NCBI GenBank assembly: GCA_003478935.1
Contig: QUFP01000050.1
Location: 1-23,040, forward strand
DNA length: 23,040 nucleotides
Source: Firmicutes bacterium AF25-13AC
Lineage (GTDB): Bacteria > Bacillota > Clostridia > Lachnospirales > Lachnospiraceae
Direction of reading: 5' to 3'
Below the pieces are notes generated by a model. That model had not been told where the DNA came from and searched no databases. It saw only the letters and a list, made by a program, of their open reading frames with translations. Below are positions 6,484 to 14,190 of the stretch, piece after piece. The translations under genes and the position numbers were made by a program. Every line of letters begins with the position of its first letter. Position 1 is the first letter of the stretch.

Positions 6484-7650
6484 ATGGAAAAGAAAACTTC
6501 TCTGTTTGAAAATGGGTTAATCTGGTTTGGTGCCGGTGTTTCGATTGCAGAAATTCTGACAGGTACCTACTTCGCTCCTCTTGGCATGGCAAAGGGTCTC
6601 GCTGCAATTTTAATTGGTCATGTAATTGGATGTGTTTTATTATTTTTATCAGGTGTTATTGGCGGAAGACTCCAAAAAAGTGCAATGGAAACAGTAAAAG
6701 ACAGTTTCGGCATTCATGGTGGTCAGCTATTTGCAATTTTAAATGTACTTCAGCTTGCCGGATGGACTGCAATTATGATTTATGACGGTGCACTGGCTGC
6801 ACAGGGAATTTTCCAGGCTGGTCAGTGGATCTGGTGTCTTTTGATTGGCGTTTTAATTATTGTCTGGATCCTGATTGGAATCACCAATCTTGGAAAATTT
6901 AATACAGTCGCAATGGCTGCCCTCTTTATTCTGACACTTATTTTAGCAAAAGTAATTTTCTTTAACGGGACTGCCTCCGTAGTTCAAGATGAAGCAATGT
7001 CATTTGGCGCTGCTGTAGAACTTGCTGTCGCAATGCCTCTTTCTTGGCTTCCGCTTATCAGTGACTACACACGCGAAGCAAAACAGCCTGTTAAAGCAAC
7101 TGCTGTCAGCGCGATTGTATATGGTATCGTAAGCTGCTTTATGTATCTGATCGGTATGGGCGCTTCTATTTTTACTGGTGAGAGCGACATTGCTCAGATT
7201 ATGGTAAAAGCCGGACTTGGCGCTGCTGGTCTTCTGATTGTTGTATTTTCTACTGTAACAACAACATTTCTTGATGCCTACTCAGCAGGTATTTCAAGTG
7301 AATCTATTGTATCCGGAATAAAGGGAAATTATGTAGCTATTGCCATAACTATTATCGGAACTATCGCGGCTATTGTATACCCGATGGATGATATCACTAA
7401 TTTCCTCTATCTGATCGGATCTGTTTTTGCTCCGATGATTGCTATTCAGATTGCAGACTTCTACATTTTAAAGAGAAAATCTACTGATAAACCGTTTCAG
7501 TGGCGTAATTTGTTTATATGGCTGATTGGTTTTATCATGTACCGTATTCTTATGCGTATAGATATCGTGTGCGGAAATACACTGCCTGATATGCTGCTTA
7601 CAATCGCACTTTGCCTGATTGCTGCAAAAATAGTAAAAGAAAAAAATTAA
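6484..7650 (+). CDS. cytX: Putative HMP transporter CytX (NCS1 family)
   Basis: This 388-residue, very hydrophobic protein has about eleven to twelve membrane helices. Its opening (LIWFGAGVSIAEILTGTYFAPLGMAKG) is typical of the cytosine/purine permease (NCS1) family, subgroup CytX, which comparative genomics ties to uptake of hydroxymethylpyrimidine under TPP-riboswitch control. WLPLISDYTREAK in the middle is another NCS1 hallmark. It starts 2 bases after thiD, with AAAGGAGG inside the end of thiD as ribosome binding site. It probably supplies ThiD with HMP by cation symport. The substrate is inferred from family and operon, not from a seen binding motif. Confidence 0.9.
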   Translation: MEKKTSLFENGLIWFGAGVSIAEILTGTYFAPLGMAKGLAAILIGHVIGCVLLFLSGVIGGRLQKSAMETVKDSFGIHGGQLFAILNVLQLAGWTAIMIYDGALAAQGIFQAGQWIWCLLIGVLIIVWILIGITNLGKFNTVAMAALFILTLILAKVIFFNGTASVVQDEAMSFGAAVELAVAMPLSWLPLISDYTREAKQPVKATAVSAIVYGIVSCFMYLIGMGASIFTGESDIAQIMVKAGLGAAGLLIVVFSTVTTTFLDAYSAGISSESIVSGIKGNYVAIAITIIGTIAAIVYPMDDITNFLYLIGSVFAPMIAIQIADFYILKRKSTDKPFQWRNLFIWLIGFIMYRILMRIDIVCGNTLPDMLLTIALCLIAAKIVKEKN

Positions 7651-7668
7651 AATTTTAGGGAGGCAATT

Positions 7669-8637
7669 ATGAATCGAAATTATAATGCACTCATTTTAAA
7701 ATCAGTTAAAATCACTGCTGGCGCAATTTTAGCCATTCTTTTTGCCTCCTGTCTAAACTTAAAGTACAGCGCTACAGCTGGCATTATCACAATTTTAAGC
7801 ATTCAAAATACAAAAAAGGAAACCATACAGACTGCACTTGCAAGAGGCGAAGCCTTTTGCTGTGCACTGTTAGTTTCCTTTTTATGTTATAATTTTTTCG
7901 GCTATACAACAGCAGCTTTTGGCATCTATCTGTTAGTATTCACAACACTTTGCCTCACAATGAAGTGGTCATCAGCAATCGCCATGGACTCTGTTCTCAT
8001 TACACATTTTTTAGCTGAAAAAACAATGAATATTCCAATGATTGCAAATGAGATAAGTCTGTTTTTAATCGGTGCTGGCATTGGAGTCCTTCTTAATCTT
8101 AGTCTTCGTCCAAAGGAAAATGAATGGAAAGATAAAATGGCAGAAGCAGATGAGTCCATTCGTTCCATTATTAAAAGAATGGCAGAACGTATCAGAACAC
8201 TAGATCGTACAAACTACGATGGTTCCTGCTTTCTTTTGCTTGACAAACAGCTTACTGCTGCAAAAAGCCTTGCACTCACAAACATGGATAACACACTTGG
8301 CACACCGTCCTGCGCCGAACTTGACTATGTACAAATGCGCGATTTTCAAAGTCAAGTGCTTCGTCAAATATATAACAGCATTCAAATGATTGCATATCTT
8401 CCAGACCAGGCTCCAATCATAGCTGATTTTTTTGAAAGAATCAGCCAGGAATATGCAAAAACAAATGATGTGAAATCACTTCTTGATACACTTCATGAAT
8501 TGATTCTTTCCATGAAAAATGAAAAACTCCCCACAAAACGCGAGGAGTTTGAAAGCCGAGCTGTTCTTTTCTATATTTTAAAGCAGCTTGAAGAATTTCT
8601 TATTTTAAAACGAAATTTTGTCGAGCGCTGGCACTAA
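7669..8637 (+). CDS. ArAE/FUSC-type membrane protein in the thi operon
   Basis: This 322-residue protein has an N-terminal block of about five to six membrane helices (roughly residues 10-145) and a soluble, helical C-terminal half beginning LRPKENEWKDKMAEAD. That is the layout of the aromatic acid exporter family (ArAE_1 with its C-terminal domain, related to FUSC). Family members are thought to export aromatic or other organic acids; the substrate here is unknown. It starts 18 bases after cytX with AGGGAGG, so it is very likely the last gene of the riboswitch-controlled operon. Its stop codon overlaps the stop of the convergent LuxR-type gene, and no terminator is visible between them. A transporter of this class is not a standard thiamin gene, so a role with a thiamin precursor is only inferred from position. 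Confidence 0.75.
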   Translation: MNRNYNALILKSVKITAGAILAILFASCLNLKYSATAGIITILSIQNTKKETIQTALARGEAFCCALLVSFLCYNFFGYTTAAFGIYLLVFTTLCLTMKWSSAIAMDSVLITHFLAEKTMNIPMIANEISLFLIGAGIGVLLNLSLRPKENEWKDKMAEADESIRSIIKRMAERIRTLDRTNYDGSCFLLLDKQLTAAKSLALTNMDNTLGTPSCAELDYVQMRDFQSQVLRQIYNSIQMIAYLPDQAPIIADFFERISQEYAKTNDVKSLLDTLHELILSMKNEKLPTKREEFESRAVLFYILKQLEEFLILKRNFVERWH

Positions 8638-11009
8638 TTTTTATCATCCGGAATCAGCCATAACCGTTTTGCTGCCGTCTTTGCTTCGCTTCTTCGGCTT
8701 ACATCAAGCTTTGTCAAAATATGGCTCACATGTGTTTTAACAGTTGGAAGCTTTATATCCATAATTTGCCCAATCTGTGCATTGCTTTTGTCTGCACAGA
8801 TAAGACGAAGAATCTGAAGCTCTGTTGCTGTAAGTTCATTTTCCATTGACAGATGCGGCTGCAAAAAATCAGGATAAAATGATGCCTCTACTCTTACATC
8901 TTTTATCAGCCGCGCAAACCATTCATCATCATTTTTATACTCTGTCTGTTCAAGCAGTGAAAGCACTGCGGCTCCATATACACTTATAGTTCGTATAAAA
9001 CCAAACTCCTGCGCCGCATCAAGCGCTGAATTTAATTTTTCCTTCCAAAGTGAATCCTTTTTTCTGTACAATGCAATCGCCTCTAGCACATTAATATGAA
9101 TCCCATCTATATACCTTGAACAGTCCTTACAATATGACTCCAATGGTGCGAGTGTCAAAAGTGCTGCATCTGGCATTCCGAGTGCAAGCTCTGCCATCGC
9201 CTGTGTAAGATATTGATAACGCTTTAAAACATTTAAATGAAGCGGATCTTTTGGTGCCTTCTCCCGATACCACACCTGTACACGCTCGAGATCATCCATA
9301 TGAAGCCAAATACGGCAGAGTACTGCATCTATATTATGGAAGAAACGCGTATGACCATTTTCCTCAAAACGCTCTCGAGCCATCTGTACTGTTCGAAGCG
9401 CATCCTCTGCACGTCCTAATGCAATCTGGCTGCGCGCCAATAAACCAACCATTGCAAACTCAATATCCGGAGTTTCCTTTTTTTGCACCTCTCCAAGCTG
9501 AGAAACAAGCAAAAGAATACGCCCAGAAATATCCTCGCCCTTTTCAAATTTACTCTCTGCAATTGCACAGTCTGCCAGACCTACTCCGTCCTTTCCCAAA
9601 ACAGCCTCTACTGGAATGCGCATTGTCTGATAAAGAAGATCATCTATTTTGCTCCACGGTGAAAAATCCTTACCTCCATTCATAATACTTGGAAGCGTGC
9701 TTGTCACTGAAAATGGCGGATGTTTCACTTCTCTATTAGTAATCAATCTAAATACAGATGGAATAATCTGAATCATTTTGTCAGTTTTTCTCTGAGGAAG
9801 TGAAATATCCAGCCATGCAATTCGACTTTTGATCTGACGAAGCACAGCATCCTGCTTTTTACACTTTGCTGCAAATTGTTCCAGCTCATGATACCAGCGC
9901 TCCGAATTCTCATAATCTGTATTCAGCGCGCAAAGCATACTCATTCCCTGCATCAGTGACGGTGATTCTAAGATTTCTGACTCTGGCAAACTGCGGTAAT
10001 ATTTTTCCATCTCACTATAATGTCCCATTCCAGGATGACTCTCTCCGTTTCGGATCAAAATTTCCGACACCTTTGAGTGATCTTTTCCTCTGCTGTAACA
10101 ATCAAGCGCCTTTTCATAATCTCCATTTAACTCATAATACATGCCGCCTCTCACAAGCACTGCATTTTTCTTTTGCGAACTATATTTGCGCTCAAGCTCC
10201 CATAAAAGGAAATCACGAAATTGCGGCCAGAAACGAAATTGACGAATCCCATCATAAAGAAGCATTGTTGTATTTTTCTGAATCCAGTCTAACAGTTCGC
10301 TGGTACTAGGATCACCGCTGACCATTCTCGCTAGCTCATAATCAAAATTATCAAATGACGCCAATTCAAGCAGAAGACGGCGTATTGGCAAATCAAAGCG
10401 ATGGTAAATTGCCGCTTCAAAGTAAAGAAACACCTCATGATATGCTTCCTTTACAATATCTGAATTAAATACACGCTGACTATCCGCATGATTGATACAT
10501 TGAAGTGTAACAACAACACCTAAAGGATATCCTATTGACTCTTTAAGCATTTCATTAATTTCACTGTCTGTCAGCTTAATATTATATTCAAAAAGCATCT
10601 TCCGAATATCATCTCTGTCAAATAAAAGATCTCTCGCACCAATAACCATCATATCACCAGTATACTGAAATGCCCTAAACACACCTGGCACACCACCGCG
10701 CGACAGCAGCACAAATTTTTTTTGCGGATTATCACGAATTAATTCATTTAATTTTTGTAAATCTTCATCCTCCTGAAATTGCTGAAGATCATCAATCACC
10801 ACAATGTCGCGATTTAATTTGATCTCTGGCAGTATTCCATCTGTCTCCAAGCCACTTATCAGTTCAAATTTTTTTCCACGCAGAAGTTCAAAAGCCACCG
10901 TGCTTTTTCCAAATCCACATGGTGCACCAAAGTACAAAATGCGTCCATGATCCATAAACTCATCAAATTTAGTTTTTATTGTCTTTTTTATAATCACATA
11001 TCTATCCAC
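8634..11009 (-). CDS. MalT-like STAND ATPase, LuxR-family transcriptional regulator
   Basis: This 791-residue regulator has three parts. First is a P-loop NTPase: Walker A GAPCGFGKST at 28-37 and Walker B IVVIDD at 69-74. A long helical, TPR-like middle (about 280-690) follows, then a C-terminal LuxR-type helix-turn-helix (LTATELQILRLICADKSNAQI ... VKTHVSHILTKLDVSRR, about 725-780). MalT-type STAND regulators bind an inducer and ATP, oligomerise and activate transcription. Residues 1-27 are unusually short before the P-loop compared with MalT. The start is GTG at 11009 with GGAGG 5 bases before it, and a promoter lies at 11087-11114. It converges on the thi operon, overlapping by 4 bases; its targets are not evident. 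It could sense a sugar or another metabolite. Confidence 0.88.
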   Translation of the reverse strand: MDRYVIIKKTIKTKFDEFMDHGRILYFGAPCGFGKSTVAFELLRGKKFELISGLETDGILPEIKLNRDIVVIDDLQQFQEDEDLQKLNELIRDNPQKKFVLLSRGGVPGVFRAFQYTGDMMVIGARDLLFDRDDIRKMLFEYNIKLTDSEINEMLKESIGYPLGVVVTLQCINHADSQRVFNSDIVKEAYHEVFLYFEAAIYHRFDLPIRRLLLELASFDNFDYELARMVSGDPSTSELLDWIQKNTTMLLYDGIRQFRFWPQFRDFLLWELERKYSSQKKNAVLVRGGMYYELNGDYEKALDCYSRGKDHSKVSEILIRNGESHPGMGHYSEMEKYYRSLPESEILESPSLMQGMSMLCALNTDYENSERWYHELEQFAAKCKKQDAVLRQIKSRIAWLDISLPQRKTDKMIQIIPSVFRLITNREVKHPPFSVTSTLPSIMNGGKDFSPWSKIDDLLYQTMRIPVEAVLGKDGVGLADCAIAESKFEKGEDISGRILLLVSQLGEVQKKETPDIEFAMVGLLARSQIALGRAEDALRTVQMARERFEENGHTRFFHNIDAVLCRIWLHMDDLERVQVWYREKAPKDPLHLNVLKRYQYLTQAMAELALGMPDAALLTLAPLESYCKDCSRYIDGIHINVLEAIALYRKKDSLWKEKLNSALDAAQEFGFIRTISVYGAAVLSLLEQTEYKNDDEWFARLIKDVRVEASFYPDFLQPHLSMENELTATELQILRLICADKSNAQIGQIMDIKLPTVKTHVSHILTKLDVSRRSEAKTAAKRLWLIPDDKN

Positions 11010-11086
11010 AGAATCCTCCTCTCTTTTTAGTTAATAGTTACGGTTTTTATAAATAAAATACGACTTTTTAGCCAACTTTAATTTAA

Positions 11087-11114
11087 ATTATACCGCTTTT
11101 ATAAAAAAAGTAAA
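11087..11114 (-). promoter_or_regulatory. Promoter of the MalT-like regulator
   Basis: On the minus strand: -35 TTTACT (11114-11109), a 16-base spacer, and a perfect -10 TATAAT (11092-11087). The leader is about 70 bases, AT-rich, and ends in GAGGAGG before the GTG start. Confidence 0.6.
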
Positions 11115-11129
11115 TCATCCTAAAGTATT

Positions 11130-11171
11130 AAAAATGATAAAAAGGCTGATCCACTTTCGCGAATCAGCCTT
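11130..11171 (-). terminator. Terminator of the secreted acidic protein gene
   Basis: On the minus strand: a 9-bp stem AAGGCTGAT (11171-11163) with ATCAGCCTT (11150-11142), a 12-base loop, then a T-rich tract. It lies 35 bases after the stop at 11206 and insulates the MalT-like promoter just beyond. Confidence 0.85.
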
Positions 11172-11205
11172 CTGGGTGTGTGTCGAATATGGAAAACCAG
11201 CTTAA

Positions 11206-12293
11206 TTACTCTGCAATCTCAGTGGAAACTTCCTCGGAAGGCTCCTCATAAGATGCAATGCTGGTGTAGTACAGCGAAGCAACATTTTTCACAACATCGC
11301 GAAGTGATACAAAGCTTTCAGGTGATGTAAACTCAGCAAATTCTCCATCAGTAATGGAAGCAATACCAAGCTGAACACCAATTGCATCCTCACCTTCTGC
11401 CGTTGCTGAAAGATCAAGCAGTACTGCAGATACGCCATCTGCGGAATCAATAGAAAGTGTACCCTCAAAAGCAGCATACTCTAATGCTGATGAAAGAAGC
11501 TCAACAAATGAAATATCAGAAGACTCATCTGATCCCATAGAGAACTCTTCCTCAACACCAGCAAATAACGCATCTACCAGTCAGAAACAAGTGCAACACT
11601 ATCTTCCTCTGAAAGCTCAGGATCAGCTTCTCTAAACCCCTCTGCTGCTGCCAGTATGTAATCAGAAACAAATTCAAGTCCTTCTATGTCTTCTTCTGCA
11701 GATTCACCATCTGTTCCTTCTACAGATGCCATTGCCTCATCAATACTCTGAGCAATTGTAAGAAGAGTATCATTGTTTATTGCGATCTGAACACCAGTAT
11801 CAGTTTCAACAGTCTCTAAATCTGCCAGATTATCAGTAATTGCTGTCAAAATTGTATCAAGCTGACCATCATCTGATGCTGTCGGAGCAGGTATTTCAAG
11901 CCAAGACTCTGTAATTCCTACCATAGAAAGCATCTCAGTCATACTGTCATCTGCTGTAAGCTCACTATATATGTTTACAATCTCTTCTACATTTAAATAA
12001 ACATCCTCACCACATACACGAAGCACATCATCAAAACCATAAACAACAGGTTCTTCTGTGCCCATCATTGATGCTGGGAGAGTCACTGATACAGAAAAAG
12101 AGCTGTCTCCGCTTTCATTATAAACAGCTGTGATGTCAGCGCTTAATGTTTCTCCACCCTGTGTAAGTGAAAGTGAAATCATATCGCCATAAGTTACAGG
12201 TGTCTCTACAGCCTCGTCAGCAAAGATCACACCTGCCGGGCTCATTGCAATAATACCACTCATCATCGTTGCTAACGTTCTTCTCATCTTCAT
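11206..12293 (-). pseudogene. Secreted acidic protein of unknown function, interrupted by a frameshift
   Basis: Two frames join into a coherent acidic protein of about 362 residues. Frame one runs 12293 to 11583 and, as read, hits a stop at 11574. Frame two continues from CTG at 11580 to the stop at 11206. One missing base at 11581/11580 (VSD-x-LVDALFAGVEEEFS) would restore the whole frame. The start at 12293 has a signal peptide, MKMRRTLATMMSGIIAMSPA then GVIFA before Asp-Glu, consistent with signal peptidase I cleavage. GGAGG sits about 7 bases upstream. The mature part is rich in Glu, Asp, Ser and Thr, with no Cys pairs or known catalytic motif I can see. It has its own strong promoter, a palindromic operator candidate and a terminator, so it is a one-gene unit. 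I do not recognise the family. The break may be real or a sequencing error. Confidence 0.7.
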
Positions 12294-12314
12294 AAAGAAA
12301 TCCTCCAATCAATT

Positions 12315-12330
12315 TAACTAGTACTAGTTA
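12315..12330. promoter_or_regulatory. 16-bp perfect palindrome, candidate operator
   Basis: TAACTAGTACTAGTTA is a perfect inverted repeat. It lies between the predicted transcription start (about 12347 on the minus strand) and the start codon of the secreted protein at 12293, a place where a bound repressor would block elongation. The binding factor is unknown. Confidence 0.55.
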
Positions 12331-12353
12331 TTTATTTTTTTACTGCACTTTTC

Positions 12354-12381
12354 ATTATAGAAGATTTCCCAAAAATGTAAA
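12354..12381 (-). promoter_or_regulatory. Sigma-A promoter of the secreted protein gene
   Basis: On the minus strand: -35 TTTACA (12381-12376), a 16-base spacer, and a perfect -10 TATAAT (12359-12354). It begins only about 20 bases after the stop of the upstream ABC transporter gene, so the secreted protein has its own initiation site. Confidence 0.72.
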
Positions 12382-12399
12382 TCATACCAAAGTATGATA

Positions 12400-14190
12400 T
12401 CACATTTTTTCCAAAAACGCATATTGACTCATATACAATTCCTTATAATAGCCATCCTTTGCCATCAGCTCATCATGCGTACCCTTCTCCAAGATATTTC
12501 CCTGGTCAATATACATGATACAGCTTGAGCTTTTAATAGTTGACAGACGATGGGCAATGATAAAGGAAGTTCTTCCCTTTAATAATTCCTGAAGACCCTG
12601 CTGTAAAAGTAACTCTGTCTCTGTATCTATGCTTGATGTTGCCTCATCGAGAATCAAAATTTTAGGATCGGCAAGCAGCGCTCTCGCGAAGGAAATAAGT
12701 TGTCTTTGGCCTGCCGACAGACGGCTTCCGCGCTCATTTACCTGAGTCTGGTAGCCATTTTCCATACTCATAATAAAGTCATGCGCACAAACTGTCTTCG
12801 CTGCTCTTATTACATCTTCATCGCTTGCTTCCCTGTTTCCATATCGGATGTTATCCATTATTGTTCCTGAGAAAATAAAGCTGTCCTGCATCATAACGCC
12901 CATCTGTTTTCTCAGTGATTTGATCGTAACACTGTTAATATCAATTCCATCAATTAAAATCTTTCCAGAATCAATATTGTAGAAGCGGCTGATAAGATTT
13001 ACAATTGTTGATTTTCCTGCTCCTGTCGGACCTACGATTGCAAAACTATCTCCTATGTTTGCCTTAAAATTTACATCATTTAAGATACGCACACCTGGCT
13101 CATAAGAAAATACAACATGAGAGAACTCTACCTCACCCTTAATCGGAGGCATTTCCACGGCGCCAGGAGCATCCTTTACGTTAACTGGCTCATCAATAGT
13201 CTCAAAAATACGCTCCAGATATGAGATTGCCGTCAAGAGTGAGTTATAAAAGGAAGCCAGCGTATTGATCGGATTCCAGAACTGGCTGATATAAATTGTA
13301 AGTGCCGTCAGAGCACCGACACTAATTATATCATTTCCGCCCATAATCCAGTGAATACCAACCCAATATACAGCTGCCGTCGCAAGGATTGATATAAACT
13401 GAACAGTCGGTCCAATCATAAAGTTATACTTGATAACGCTCATCCATGCCTTTCGATAGCTTCCGCTTAAATTATTGAATATGCCAAGATTCTTATCTTC
13501 TCTTACAAATGCCTGTGTAACACGCACACCATTTATGCTCTCTGCAATATAGGCATTCAAATTTGACTGCTTATTGCTTGCAAGCTGCCATCCGCGGCGC
13601 TGCTTTTTCTTTACAAAAAGCACAATTGCAATAAGAATAGGAAGACCGCACATACAAATTAAAGTAAGCGGCACACTATAATAAAACATAAAGCCTACAA
13701 TAAAAAATAATGAACAGCAGTCTGTGATGGTATTTACGATACCGTTTGACAGAAGATCACTTATGTTGTTTACATAGTTGACAATACGCACCTGAATCTT
13801 TCCATGCGGACGGCTGTCATAATAAGAAAATGGCAGCTCCTCCAGATGAATAAACAATTCTCTTCTTAGCTCATGAATGATGCCCTGACCAATCTGAGAT
13901 GTCCATTTAATCTTGATACGAAGTATGTAAGCTGTTGCCAGAATTATCAAAGCCGCAAGCGCCGCCATCAAAAGGATTCCCTTTTTGTCGTGATTCGGAA
14001 TGTAAATATCCATTACGCGCTGCATCAGCACATGAATAACCATGCCAAGTGCAGAGGAAAACAGCATCAGCATTATTGTCATAATCAACTTTTTTCGATA
14101 ACGGCCTACATAACTAAATAATCGCTTAATCTGCTTCATGTCAAATTTAGTTTCGAGTGTCTCATCCACGTCATATTTATTTCGTGCCAT
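12400..14190 (-). CDS. ABC exporter half-transporter, catalytically complete subunit
   Basis: This 596-residue type IV ABC exporter half has a six-helix membrane domain (about residues 20-325) fused to an ATPase domain. The ATPase has Walker A GPTGAGKST at 387-395, signature LSAGQ at 491-495 (Ala in place of the usual second Gly), and Walker B ILILDE at 511-516 with the catalytic Glu, followed by the ATSSID D-loop and AHRLS. Its start shares one base with the stop of the preceding exporter gene (TAATG), so the two are translationally coupled and almost certainly form a heterodimer like BmrCD or LmrCD. Such pumps export drugs, lipids or peptides; the substrate cannot be told here. No terminator is visible before the next promoter. 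Confidence 0.93.
   Translation of the reverse strand: MARNKYDVDETLETKFDMKQIKRLFSYVGRYRKKLIMTIMLMLFSSALGMVIHVLMQRVMDIYIPNHDKKGILLMAALAALIILATAYILRIKIKWTSQIGQGIIHELRRELFIHLEELPFSYYDSRPHGKIQVRIVNYVNNISDLLSNGIVNTITDCCSLFFIVGFMFYYSVPLTLICMCGLPILIAIVLFVKKKQRRGWQLASNKQSNLNAYIAESINGVRVTQAFVREDKNLGIFNNLSGSYRKAWMSVIKYNFMIGPTVQFISILATAAVYWVGIHWIMGGNDIISVGALTALTIYISQFWNPINTLASFYNSLLTAISYLERIFETIDEPVNVKDAPGAVEMPPIKGEVEFSHVVFSYEPGVRILNDVNFKANIGDSFAIVGPTGAGKSTIVNLISRFYNIDSGKILIDGIDINSVTIKSLRKQMGVMMQDSFIFSGTIMDNIRYGNREASDEDVIRAAKTVCAHDFIMSMENGYQTQVNERGSRLSAGQRQLISFARALLADPKILILDEATSSIDTETELLLQQGLQELLKGRTSFIIAHRLSTIKSSSCIMYIDQGNILEKGTHDELMAKDGYYKELYMSQYAFLEKM

Noticed and set aside
9237..10309. Long plus-strand frames opposite the MalT-like gene
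   Set aside because: They lie antisense to a gene with clear domains, have no ribosome binding site, and their composition looks like reversed coding sequence.
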